Origin: DATEOR01 sp035698665 | GTDB lineage: Bacteria > Actinomycetota > Thermoleophilia > Gaiellales > Gaiellaceae | Reading direction: 5' to 3' | Length of the DNA: 64,000 nucleotides | NCBI GenBank assembly: GCA_035698665.1 | Contig: DASSBN010000078.1 | Span: forward strand, 3,298 to 67,297 | Shown: one piece after another, positions 8,490 through 16,583 of the stretch | Numbering within the stretch: the first letter of the stretch is position 1 | How the letters are laid out: every line of letters starts with the position of its first letter | Notes under the pieces: model-generated | What the model was told of the DNA's origin: nothing | The model's database searches: none | The model's input: the letters and a program-made list of their open reading frames with translations, nothing else | Position numbers and translations under genes: made by a program

Positions 8490-9620
8490 TTATCCGATGC
8501 TAAAGATGACCGGGTACTCGTAGCTGTTGTTCGCCGTGTTCGACTCACCCGAGACGGGCTCGACGCTCACCTGAACCTTCACCGGCGACCCGAACGTCGG
8601 CGGCGGGAGGTCGGAGAAGACCACCGTTTTCGTCTCACCCGGGCTGATGACCGGGATCGTCTCCGTCTTCCGGATCACCGGCGTCTGCTTGATGGTCAGC
8701 GTGACGACGACCTGGGTCTCCTGGCTGTCTCCCGAGTTCTTGACGTTCACCTGGAAGGAGAGCCGGTCGGTGACCTGAACCGTGTTGTCCTCGCTCGTCG
8801 AGAGACGCTGGTTCCCGGGCTGGACCACGACCGAGCTGATCTGGTTGCCGTGCAGGCCGCCCGACTGCGGGCTCTGCGTCAGCCGGTCGACCGTCTGTTT
8901 CCAGAAGGTCGGGCTGCCGAAGTCCGTGTTCGTCACGAAGACGGAGTCGGGAACCGGCACGCCCGTGACGCCCTCCTTGCGCATCACCGAGGCGGAGCCC
9001 TGCTGGAAGAGATCCTGGTAGACGACGTCGCTCGCGATCAGGCGCTGGGCCTGGGTCGCGAGGCGCTGCCCCGAGACCGAGGTGCTCGGCGTCCCCTGCA
9101 CGGCTCCGAAGGCAGCCGCCAGGCCGGTCAACCCGTTGACGCGGAACTGCATCGCCTCGACGAGGCTCTGCTGCTCCTCACGCAGCGGCCCAGGCGCATC
9201 GAGCGCACTCGCGTTCGCGACGATCTGCGCCTGCTGCTCGCGAAGGCCTTCGAGCTGCGACCGGAGATCGGCGAGCTTTATACCCGGCGTCGTGAGCGTG
9301 TCGTTCAACTCCTTGCCGATCTGCGCGGACTCGGAGGCGGGGCCGTTCACGGCCTCCATGTAGTCCTGGTACTTCGCCTTTTTCTGGTTCCCGCGGCAGT
9401 TGTTGACCACGAGGACGAGGACGACCGCGAGCAGGATCGCGCCTGCGATGAGCATCGCAAGCCGCATGAAGGACGGCGACGGCCCGCCGGGTGGACGGGT
9501 CGGCATCTTCCGACGCCTGCGCGGCGGTGCACCCTCGCGCTCGCCCTCGACAGTCGGAGACTCGTCGAAGAAGTCGAACTCGATGTCTGATTGGGGATCG
9601 GGGCGCTCGCGCTCGACCAT
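8490..9620 (-). CDS. Single-pass membrane protein with extracellular CARDB-like domain
   Basis: 376 residues. A charged, Arg/Pro-rich cytoplasmic tail (1-50) precedes one transmembrane helix (about 52-72). Outside the membrane there is a helical coiled-coil segment (about 80-190: QSQLEGLREQQAQI and similar) and a C-terminal beta-sandwich (about 270-376) with spaced strands such as VTVTLTIK, PVKVQVSVEP and the SNTANNSYEYPV ending that resembles CARDB/adhesion-type domains. No catalytic motif is apparent. The gene is divergent from the Ser/Thr kinase cluster and ends 3 bases before DUF4446. Exact function unknown; a link to the neighbouring cell-wall regulation is inference from position. Confidence 0.7.
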   Translation of the reverse strand: MVERERPDPQSDIEFDFFDESPTVEGEREGAPPRRRRKMPTRPPGGPSPSFMRLAMLIAGAILLAVVLVLVVNNCRGNQKKAKYQDYMEAVNGPASESAQIGKELNDTLTTPGIKLADLRSQLEGLREQQAQIVANASALDAPGPLREEQQSLVEAMQFRVNGLTGLAAAFGAVQGTPSTSVSGQRLATQAQRLIASDVVYQDLFQQGSASVMRKEGVTGVPVPDSVFVTNTDFGSPTFWKQTVDRLTQSPQSGGLHGNQISSVVVQPGNQRLSTSEDNTVQVTDRLSFQVNVKNSGDSQETQVVVTLTIKQTPVIRKTETIPVISPGETKTVVFSDLPPPTFGSPVKVQVSVEPVSGESNTANNSYEYPVIFSIG

Positions 9621-9712
9621 GACCGCGACATGGGGGCCGGAGAACGCCGGAGTCTAGCACCGTGCCCGGAGATTGCAGGAGTTTGCAGCCCAAAAGCCAA
9701 GGTGCTTGGGCC

Positions 9713-11284
9713 GTGGAGCACGCCGTCGCACTCCACCACGATCACCTCGTCCTCGGGCGATTCCGACCCCTGCGCCCGCTCGGCAGCGGAGGTTCGGGGT
9801 CGGTCTGGCTCGTGAGGGACGAGCGGTCCGCCCGCGACGTCGCGCTCAAGGTCGTCCCCCGAGAAGGCAAGGCCGGGTCGCGGGCTGAGCGGGAGGTGGA
9901 GGCCGCGGCCCGGCTTCGCCACCCGCGCTGTCTGCGAGCGCTTGCCCTCGAGCGCGATGAGGGCCACGTCTACGTCGCGTACGAGTACGTGCCGGGCAAG
10001 ACACTCCGGCAGTGCCTGCGCAGCGGCGAGCTCGACGACGCGGCCTCGGTCGAGGTGGGCGCGCAGGTCCTGGACGCCCTCGCCCACGCCCACTCGAAGC
10101 GCGTCCTGCACCGAGACGTGAAGCCGGGCAACGTCATGGTCGAGGACCGCGAGGAGCTCTCGGTCCGCCTCCTCGACTTCGGCCTCGCCCAGCTCGAGGA
10201 GGCCGAGACGCTCACGGCCGCCGGCGACGTACCCGGGACACTCGCCTACATCGCCCCCGAACGCCTTGCCGGCCGTGAGGCCAACGGCGCAGCCGACGTT
10301 TGGTCGGTCGGCGTCCTCCTCTGGGAATCACTCGCCGGCCGGCACCCGTTTTCCTCCTTCTCGCCGCTCGAGACTGCCAAGCGCGTCCAGGAGGGAGCAC
10401 CGCCGCTCGCGTCGCTCCGTCCCGATCTCCCGCGCGCGCTGACCGCGACGGTCGACCGGATGCTCGACCCCGAGCCCTCCCGACGGCCGAGCGCGAAAGC
10501 CGCAGCCGCCCGGCTGCGAACCGCCTGGGAGGAGGTCGGCGAACGTCCGCGCGCGGTCACGTCGCGGACGACCCTCGCCGAGCGGGCCGGCCATGCCGGC
10601 CTTTCCGCACTCTTCGCCGGCGTGACGACCTGGCTCCTTCCGTTCTTTCCGGCCGGCTGGCCCGTGCTGCTCGCGGCGCTCGTCGCGCTCGCCGCACTGC
10701 TCAGCCCCACCACGGGCCTCGCAATCGCCCTCGCCATCCCGGTTCTCCCGCTCGGGAATGCGTCGCTCGGGCTGGCGGTCGTGTACTCGGCGATCGCTGT
10801 GGCGTGGCTCGCGCTCTTCTGGCGCGACCCGCGCTCGAGCTTCCTCTTCCTGATCGGGCCTCCGCTCGCCGCCTTCCAGGCGCTTCCGCTCGCCACGATC
10901 GCTTTCTCGGACGCGAGAGGACTGGTCCGGCGCGGAGCACTGGCGGCAGCGGCCGCGTTCGCGGCAGCGACGATCGCCGGCATCCGCACCGGAGAATCCA
11001 TCGACCTTCATGCGACGTCGTCTCCACGGGAGGCGCTCGGCGCTCTGACCGCATACCTCGCGGCGAGCCCGGAGATCTGGATCGGCGCCGTGGTTCTCGC
11101 CGCGGCGACTCTCGCCGCGCCGTTCGCGCGGGGCCGAGGCCTCTGGGGAATCGCCGCCTGGGGCTCCGGATTCCTCGCCGCAGCGCTCGTCGCGACCGGC
11201 GGCGCAGTGAGCGCGTTTCCGCTGATTCTCTGGGTCTGGCTCGCGGCCGCGATCCTCGCAGCCCCGCTGCTCCGCGCGCGTTAG
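9713..11284 (+). CDS. Ser/Thr protein kinase with polytopic membrane tail
   Basis: About 523 residues. Kinase domain (about 12-270): Gly-rich loop LGSGGSGSVW, catalytic Lys in VALKVV, HRDVKPGN with Asp135, DFG with Asp155, GTLAYIAPE. After a short linker there are seven or eight hydrophobic helices to the end (about 300-520) and no sensor such as PASTA. GTG at 9713 is preferred because the kinase fold starts 15 residues later; GTG at 9662 would add 17 residues of unlikely composition. It immediately precedes fhaA, where mycobacterial-type clusters have no such gene, and may take the place of a second kinase (PknA-like) in the cluster. That role is inferred. Confidence 0.82.
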   Translation: MEHAVALHHDHLVLGRFRPLRPLGSGGSGSVWLVRDERSARDVALKVVPREGKAGSRAEREVEAAARLRHPRCLRALALERDEGHVYVAYEYVPGKTLRQCLRSGELDDAASVEVGAQVLDALAHAHSKRVLHRDVKPGNVMVEDREELSVRLLDFGLAQLEEAETLTAAGDVPGTLAYIAPERLAGREANGAADVWSVGVLLWESLAGRHPFSSFSPLETAKRVQEGAPPLASLRPDLPRALTATVDRMLDPEPSRRPSAKAAAARLRTAWEEVGERPRAVTSRTTLAERAGHAGLSALFAGVTTWLLPFFPAGWPVLLAALVALAALLSPTTGLAIALAIPVLPLGNASLGLAVVYSAIAVAWLALFWRDPRSSFLFLIGPPLAAFQALPLATIAFSDARGLVRRGALAAAAAFAAATIAGIRTGESIDLHATSSPREALGALTAYLAASPEIWIGAVVLAAATLAAPFARGRGLWGIAAWGSGFLAAALVATGGAVSAFPLILWVWLAAAILAAPLLRAR

Positions 11285-11295
11285 AGACGCCGCTC

Positions 11296-11310
11296 AGGGC
11301 AAAATGCCCT
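11296..11310. promoter_or_regulatory. Palindrome just upstream of fhaA
   Basis: AGGGCA-AAA-TGCCCT is a perfect 6-base inverted repeat with a 3-base centre, ending one base before the GTG start of fhaA. It could be an operator or a short mRNA hairpin that limits initiation. No Shine-Dalgarno sequence is seen between it and the start. Confidence 0.35.
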
Positions 11311-11311
11311 C

Positions 11312-12097
11312 GTGAGCGTTCTGCGGAGCATCGAGCACCGCATCGAATCACTCGTGGAGGGGGTCTTCGGGCGCGCTTTCCGCACGCATGTCCAGCCGGT
11401 CGAGCTCGCCCGGAAGCTTGCCAAGGAGATGGACGAGCACAAGACCGTGTCCATCTCGCGCGTCTATGTGCCGAACGAGTACGTCCTCTACCTCGCGCCG
11501 AACGACCGCAAGCAGTTCTCCTCGTACGAGGCCTCGCTCCTCACCGAGCTCGGCGACTACCTCTCGGAGCATGCGCGGCGGGAGGGCTACTCGCTTCTCT
11601 CGACGCCGAAGGTGACCATGGAGGAGGACGCGGACCTCGCCATGGGCGAGTTCGGGATCGCGACGCGGCTGGTGCAGCCGCCGCGCGGAGAGCAGGGAGC
11701 CGCTCCGCCCGCCCCGGCCCCGGGGGCGGTCCCCGGCGGGACGAAGGTCTTCACACCACCTCCATCCGCAACCGCAGCGGTCTCCGCCACAGAGGCGGAG
11801 GAGCTGGGTCTCGCGCACGAGGAGCGCGCGAGGCTCAAGGTGGGCGGCAAGCAATACGACCTCACCCGCGACGTGGTCGTCCTCGGCCGCTCGCGCGAGT
11901 GCGACATCACCGTGGACGATGCCAACGTGTCTCGCCGGCATGCCGAGGTGAGGCGCGAGAACGGAAACTGGTTCGTCGTCGACCTTGGCTCCACGAACGG
12001 GATCGAGGTCAACGGCAAGCGCACGGACCGCGCCAAGCTCGAGCACGAGGACCGGATCCTGCTGGGCAAGACCGAAGTCACGTTCGAGCGGGCATGA
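11312..12097 (+). CDS. fhaA: FhaA: DUF3662 plus FHA domain protein
   Basis: 261 residues. N-terminal DUF3662 domain (1-115, RSIEHRIESLVEG to EFGIATRLVQPP), a Pro/Ala-rich linker (about 118-155), then an FHA domain (about 170-258) with GRSRECDI, SRRHAEV and DLGSTNGIEVNG, the residues that bind phosphothreonine. In mycobacteria FhaA binds phosphorylated pseudokinase MviN and restrains peptidoglycan synthesis at the pole; the same role is plausible here. GTG start at 11312. Its TGA overlaps the ATG of fhaB (ATGA), so translation is coupled. Confidence 0.92.
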   Translation: MSVLRSIEHRIESLVEGVFGRAFRTHVQPVELARKLAKEMDEHKTVSISRVYVPNEYVLYLAPNDRKQFSSYEASLLTELGDYLSEHARREGYSLLSTPKVTMEEDADLAMGEFGIATRLVQPPRGEQGAAPPAPAPGAVPGGTKVFTPPPSATAAVSATEAEELGLAHEERARLKVGGKQYDLTRDVVVLGRSRECDITVDDANVSRRHAEVRRENGNWFVVDLGSTNGIEVNGKRTDRAKLEHEDRILLGKTEVTFERA

Positions 12098-12558
12098 ACG
12101 TCGAGCCCGTCCTCCTGGCCCTGCAAGCGGCCTTTCTCGTCCTGCTCTACGTCTTCATCTGGCGCGTCGTGCGCTCGGCCGGCCGCGACATGCAGGTCGC
12201 ACCACAGGAGAGCTTCATCCTCGCGCCCTCGCAGCTCGCGGCGGAGCACCACGTCTCGGATCCCGGGCGACTCGTCGTGGAGCGGAGCAACGCGATTGCC
12301 GCCGGAAAGACCTTCGACGCGGGGCCGGTGCCCCTGACCATCGGGCGCAGCGGCGAGAACACCATCACTCTCGACGGCGACGAGTTCGCCTCGGGGCAGC
12401 ACGCGCGGATCGAATCTCAGCGCGACGGGGTATGGATCCTTGATCTGGGCTCGACGAACGGCACCTTCGTGAACGGGGAGCGCGTCGACGGCAGGCGGCA
12501 GCTCCATCGCGGCGATCTCGTCCAGATCGGAGACACGGAGCTGAGATTCGAACGATGA
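12094..12558 (+). CDS. fhaB: FhaB: membrane-anchored FHA protein
   Basis: 154 residues. An N-terminal transmembrane helix (about 6-25) is followed by a short linker and a complete FHA domain (about 75-152) with IGRSGENTI, SGQHARI and DLGSTNGTFVNG. FHA domains read phosphothreonine on Ser/Thr-kinase substrates; the FhaB (FipA-like) orthologue links PknB/PknA signalling to cell division. The overlaps on both sides (ATGA with fhaA and again with the phosphatase gene) place it firmly in the operon. The track of codons before 12094 in the same frame is noncoding in character. Confidence 0.9.
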   Translation: MNVEPVLLALQAAFLVLLYVFIWRVVRSAGRDMQVAPQESFILAPSQLAAEHHVSDPGRLVVERSNAIAAGKTFDAGPVPLTIGRSGENTITLDGDEFASGQHARIESQRDGVWILDLGSTNGTFVNGERVDGRRQLHRGDLVQIGDTELRFER

Positions 12559-13784
12559 AGGTCACCGACACAGCCGGCTTCACCGATCCGGGCCGGAAGC
12601 GGCGCCGGAACGAGGACTCCTACGTCATCGAGCCGCCGCTCTTCGCCGTCGCGGACGGCATGGGCGGCGCGCAGGCCGGCGAGGTCGCCTCCCGCCTGGC
12701 CGCCGCGGCCTTCCGTGAGTTCCACGACGCCGACGACCTCGATCCCGAGGAGCGGCTCGTGGCCATCATCCAGGAGGCGAACCGGCGGATCTACGAGCGC
12801 GCCTCCGACGACTCGGAGGTCTCGGGGATGGGGACGACCATCACCGCCGCGCTCGTCGGCGACACCGGTCTCGCCATCGGCCACGTCGGCGATTCGCGCG
12901 CCTACCGGCTGCGCGGCAGCCGCTTCGAGCAGCTGACCGACGACCATTCCCTCGTCGCGGACCTCGTGCGGAGCGGGCGGCTGACGCCGGAGGAGGCCGA
13001 CGTCCACCCGCAGCGCTCGGTGATCACGCGCGCGCTCGGAACCGACCAGCAGGTCGACGTGGACACCTTCACGGTGCCGGTCGAAACGGGCGATCTCTTC
13101 CTCCTCTGTTCGGACGGTCTCACGACCATGGTCGACGACGAGGAGATCCGCGACCTCGTGACGAGGGCGAAGGACCTCGACCAGGCCGGGAAGGGTCTCG
13201 TCAAAGCGGCGAACAAGGCCGGTGGCGAGGACAACGTGACCGTCGTCCTCTTCCGCGTCTCGGACGGCGGCGCCGAGCTCGAGGAGACCGCGGTCGTCTC
13301 GGGAAACGGCCGCGCGCAGGACGAGGACCTCGAGGACACCCTCACCGGCCTCGAGGCGCCGACGATGGTTGCGCCCGCGGCGACTGCGTTCGCAGAGCGT
13401 GAGGAGTGGGGCCCGGCGCTCGACGACGACGAGCCCTCCCGACCGACGCCCGCAGTGAGGGAGGAGGGGCGCAGCTGGGGGCGGCGCGCAGTGCTCGCCG
13501 CACTCGCGCTCGCCTTCGTCGCCGTGCTCTTCGCGGCTGCGTTCTGGGCCCTCACCCGGGCGAACTTCATCGGCGTGGAGGAGGACGGCAACGTGGCGGT
13601 CTACCAGGGTGTGCCCTGGGACCTCGGCGGCGGCGTCCACCTCTACCGCGCGAAATACGTCAGCCGGCTCCAGGCCGTGCAGCTCACTCCCTCGGAGCGG
13701 GCGACCCTCCTGGATCACAAGCTGACCTCGTACGACTCCGCCCGCGACAGGCTCGCCGTGTACGAGCAGGAGGCCTCTCCGTAG
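12555..13784 (+). CDS. pstP: PP2C-family Ser/Thr phosphatase (PstP)
   Basis: 409 residues. Cytosolic PPM/PP2C domain (about 5-238) with metal-binding motifs RNEDSY, VADGMGG, GMGTTITAAL, IGHVGDSRAYRL, LCSDGL and GGEDNVTVV, all acidic metal ligands kept. A linker and one transmembrane helix (about 307-330) lead to a small extracellular domain. It removes phosphate from the kinases and their substrates, the counterpart of PknB in this cluster. The ATG overlaps the stop of fhaB; only one base separates its TAG from the TTG start of the next gene. Confidence 0.92.
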   Translation: MKVTDTAGFTDPGRKRRRNEDSYVIEPPLFAVADGMGGAQAGEVASRLAAAAFREFHDADDLDPEERLVAIIQEANRRIYERASDDSEVSGMGTTITAALVGDTGLAIGHVGDSRAYRLRGSRFEQLTDDHSLVADLVRSGRLTPEEADVHPQRSVITRALGTDQQVDVDTFTVPVETGDLFLLCSDGLTTMVDDEEIRDLVTRAKDLDQAGKGLVKAANKAGGEDNVTVVLFRVSDGGAELEETAVVSGNGRAQDEDLEDTLTGLEAPTMVAPAATAFAEREEWGPALDDDEPSRPTPAVREEGRSWGRRAVLAALALAFVAVLFAAAFWALTRANFIGVEEDGNVAVYQGVPWDLGGGVHLYRAKYVSRLQAVQLTPSERATLLDHKLTSYDSARDRLAVYEQEASP

Positions 13785-13785
13785 T

Positions 13786-15084
13786 TTGACTCTACGGAAC
13801 CGCGAGCTCGTCAACCTCCTCCTCGTCGGCCTCCTGACGGCGGCGGGCTTCACGGCCGTCTACGTCGCCCGGTCGGATGTCGTCTCGGCCGGGTCGCTCT
13901 CCTACGCGGCCTTCTTCCTCGCCCTCTTCGTCGCGGGGCACGTCGTCCTCCGCTTCGCCCTCCCGAACGCGGACCCGTTCTTGCTCCCGCTCGGCGGGCT
14001 CCTGACCGCGGTCGGGCTGACACTGATCTATCGGATCGACCCCGATCTCGCCCTGCGGCAGGGGCTCTGGGTCGTCGTCGGCCTGGCCGCCTTCGCGCTC
14101 CTGGTCGTCTTCGTGCGCGATTATCGGACGCTCGATCGCTACAAGTACGTGCTCGGCCTGACGGCGATCTTCCTGCTCGCGCTGCCCGCGGTTCCCGGCC
14201 TCGGGCGCACCATCAACGGCGCGAACCTCTGGGTCGGCTTCGGGGGGCTCGTGTTCCAGCCGGGCGAGTTCGCGAAGGTCCTGCTCGTCATCTTCCTCGC
14301 GGGCTACCTGCGGGACAACCGCGAGATGCTCTCGATGGGGACCGGACGCTTCGGAATGCCGTCGTTGAAGCACTTCGGTCCGCTGCTCGTCATCTGGGGG
14401 GGCGCGATGCTCGTCCTCTTCCAGACGAACGACCTCGGGGGCGGCCTCCTCTACTTCTCGATCTTCCTGGCGATGCTCTGGGTCGCGACGGCGCGCTGGC
14501 AATACGTCGCGGTCGGGCTCGGGCTCTTCGCGGTGGGGGCCTACGCGCTCTACCACGTCACTCCGCACGTGCGCGAGCGCGTCTCCATCTGGCTCGACTG
14601 CAGCTGGGGCTTCTCGCAGGCGTGCCCAGTCTACGACCAGGGGTACCAGCTGGCCCAGTCCATCTACGCGATCTCCGGCGGCGGCTTCTTCGGACAGGGC
14701 CTCGGCCGCGGGGTCCTCCTGACGGCGGAGGGGAACACGTACATCCCCTACCTGGAGACCGACTTCATCTACGCCGCGGTCGTGCAGGAACTCGGCCTCG
14801 CCGGAGCGGCGGGGCTGGTGCTTGTCTACCTCGTCTTCTGCTACCGCGGCTTCAAGATCGCCCTGCAGGCAGCGGACGGGTTCTCGAAGCTCCTCGCGGC
14901 CGGATTGACGGCGGCCCTCGGGATCCAGGCGTTCATCATCATGGGCGGCGTCAGCGGGCTCATCCCTCTGACGGGCATCACGCTCCCGTTCGTCTCGTAC
15001 GGAGGGTCGAGCATCGTCGCCAACTTCATCATCCTCGCCCTGCTCCTCATGGTCTCCGACCGCGTGAACCGGGAGCGCGCATGA
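13786..15084 (+). CDS. rodA: SEDS peptidoglycan polymerase, FtsW/RodA family
   Basis: 432 residues with about ten transmembrane helices. It polymerises lipid II into glycan strands together with a class B PBP. Seen: the large extracellular loop carrying WLDCSWGF..YDQGYQLAQSIYAIS.GGFFGQGLGRG, the QTNDLGGGLLYFSIF segment with the catalytic Asp, and the ending SYGGSSIVANFIILALLL. The family letter (FtsW or RodA) is set by context: between PP2C and pbpA, as rodA in mycobacterial clusters. It starts at TTG 13786, one base after the phosphatase stop, and its TGA overlaps the ATG of pbpA. Confidence 0.88.
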   Translation: MTLRNRELVNLLLVGLLTAAGFTAVYVARSDVVSAGSLSYAAFFLALFVAGHVVLRFALPNADPFLLPLGGLLTAVGLTLIYRIDPDLALRQGLWVVVGLAAFALLVVFVRDYRTLDRYKYVLGLTAIFLLALPAVPGLGRTINGANLWVGFGGLVFQPGEFAKVLLVIFLAGYLRDNREMLSMGTGRFGMPSLKHFGPLLVIWGGAMLVLFQTNDLGGGLLYFSIFLAMLWVATARWQYVAVGLGLFAVGAYALYHVTPHVRERVSIWLDCSWGFSQACPVYDQGYQLAQSIYAISGGGFFGQGLGRGVLLTAEGNTYIPYLETDFIYAAVVQELGLAGAAGLVLVYLVFCYRGFKIALQAADGFSKLLAAGLTAALGIQAFIIMGGVSGLIPLTGITLPFVSYGGSSIVANFIILALLLMVSDRVNRERA

Positions 15085-16562
15085 ACGCCCAGGTTCGCAG
15101 GCTCTTCTTCGTCCTCGTCGGCCTCTTCGTCGCGCTCATCGTCATGACGACGTACTGGCTCTGGAAGGCGCCCGACCTCGAGGCGCGCCAGGGCAACCCG
15201 CAGCTGATCGTCCAGCAGCTCACGATCGACCGGGGCTCGATCTTCGCCTCGGACGGGAAGACGGCCTTCGCGCGGAACCGGAAGGTGGAGAAGAAGCAGC
15301 TCGGCCGCACGTGGTACATCCGCACGTATCCCAGCCGCGAGCTCGCGGCGAGGCCGGTCGGGTACTCGACGATCGAGCGTTCGCGCACCGGGCTCGAAGA
15401 GTCGCTGAACGACTACCTGACGGGCTCGAACGCGAACCTCGACACGCTCTTCAACAACACGGTCGACAAGCTGCGGGGGATCACCCAGCGCGGCAACGAC
15501 GTCATCACGTCGATCGATGCGCGCGCGCAAAAGACGGCGCAGGACGCGCTCGCCGGCCAGTGCGGCGCCGCGGTCGCGCTCGACCCGAAGACCGGCAGGG
15601 TGCTCGTCTGGGCGTCGCAGCCGACCTACAACCCCAACCTCGTCGAGGGGCACTTCAACCAGATCCAGGCGAATGCGGCCGGGGCGCCTTGCGAGCCCGC
15701 CGCGCCGCTCCTGGACCGCGTCTCACAGGGCCTTTTCATTCCGGGCTCGACGTTCAAGGTCGTCACCGCGGCGGCCGCGCTCGACTCCGGCGCGGTCAAG
15801 CCCTCGACGACGTTCAACGACCCCGGCTACTGCATCGAGTACGGGAAGAAGGTCTTCAACTTCGCCGACCAGAGCGGGCCGGAGGTCTTCGGGAACGTCA
15901 CCTTCGCGGAGGCGCTCGAGAACTCCATCAATGCCGTCTTCTGCGACGTCGGCAAGAAGCTCGGCGCGCGTGCCGTCCTCGACCAGGCCAAGAAGTTCGG
16001 TTTCTACGAGAAGCCGCCGGTCGAGCTCCCGTCCGACGAGATCTCGGCCAGCGGCCTCTACCGCAACGGCCGCCTCTACGACCCGAGCGACCCGAACGCG
16101 GTCGACCCCGGCCGCCTCGCCTTCGGCCAGGAGCGCCTTCAGGTGACGCCGCTGCAGATGGCGCTCGTGGCCGCAGCGGTCGCGAACGACGGGACGATCA
16201 TGGAGCCGACGCTCGTCGATCGCATCGTGGATCCCGACGGCAAGGTGATCCGGAAGACCGATCCCGACACCTGGAAGGAGGCCATGAAGCCGCAGACGGC
16301 AGCCGAGCTCACCGCCATGATGACCGCGGTGGTTCAAGGTGGGACCGGCGTTGCGGCCCAGATCCCCGGCGTCCAGGTCGCCGGCAAGACCGGGACCGCC
16401 GAGACGGGACGTACCGGGGAGAACGACACCTGGTTCATCGCCTTCGCCCCCGCGCAGAACCCCGAAGTCGCTGTGGCCGTCGCGCTCTCGAACCAGAGCG
16501 GCACGGGCGGAGCGACCGCGGCTCCAATCGCCAAGGAGATAATCGAGGCGCTTCTGCGCTGA
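15081..16562 (+). CDS. pbpA: Class B penicillin-binding protein PbpA
   Basis: 493 residues. N-terminal membrane helix (about 8-28), a small dimerisation domain with the family motif DRGSIFASDG, and a transpeptidase domain (about 150-490). The catalytic motifs are complete: STFK with nucleophile Ser223 and Lys226, SIN at Ser282, and KTGT at Lys436. It cross-links peptidoglycan made by the SEDS partner encoded just upstream, with which it shares an ATGA overlap. PbpA is a known phosphorylation target of PknB in mycobacteria. Expected periplasmic-face orientation. Confidence 0.92.
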   Translation: MNAQVRRLFFVLVGLFVALIVMTTYWLWKAPDLEARQGNPQLIVQQLTIDRGSIFASDGKTAFARNRKVEKKQLGRTWYIRTYPSRELAARPVGYSTIERSRTGLEESLNDYLTGSNANLDTLFNNTVDKLRGITQRGNDVITSIDARAQKTAQDALAGQCGAAVALDPKTGRVLVWASQPTYNPNLVEGHFNQIQANAAGAPCEPAAPLLDRVSQGLFIPGSTFKVVTAAAALDSGAVKPSTTFNDPGYCIEYGKKVFNFADQSGPEVFGNVTFAEALENSINAVFCDVGKKLGARAVLDQAKKFGFYEKPPVELPSDEISASGLYRNGRLYDPSDPNAVDPGRLAFGQERLQVTPLQMALVAAAVANDGTIMEPTLVDRIVDPDGKVIRKTDPDTWKEAMKPQTAAELTAMMTAVVQGGTGVAAQIPGVQVAGKTGTAETGRTGENDTWFIAFAPAQNPEVAVAVALSNQSGTGGATAAPIAKEIIEALLR

Positions 16563-16583
16563 AATACCTAGGCTAAGCCGAAG

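Noticed and set aside
10300..12093. Frame extension upstream of fhaB
   Set aside because: Overlaps the kinase and fhaA in another phase with repetitive Arg-rich sequence; FhaB homology starts at 12094.
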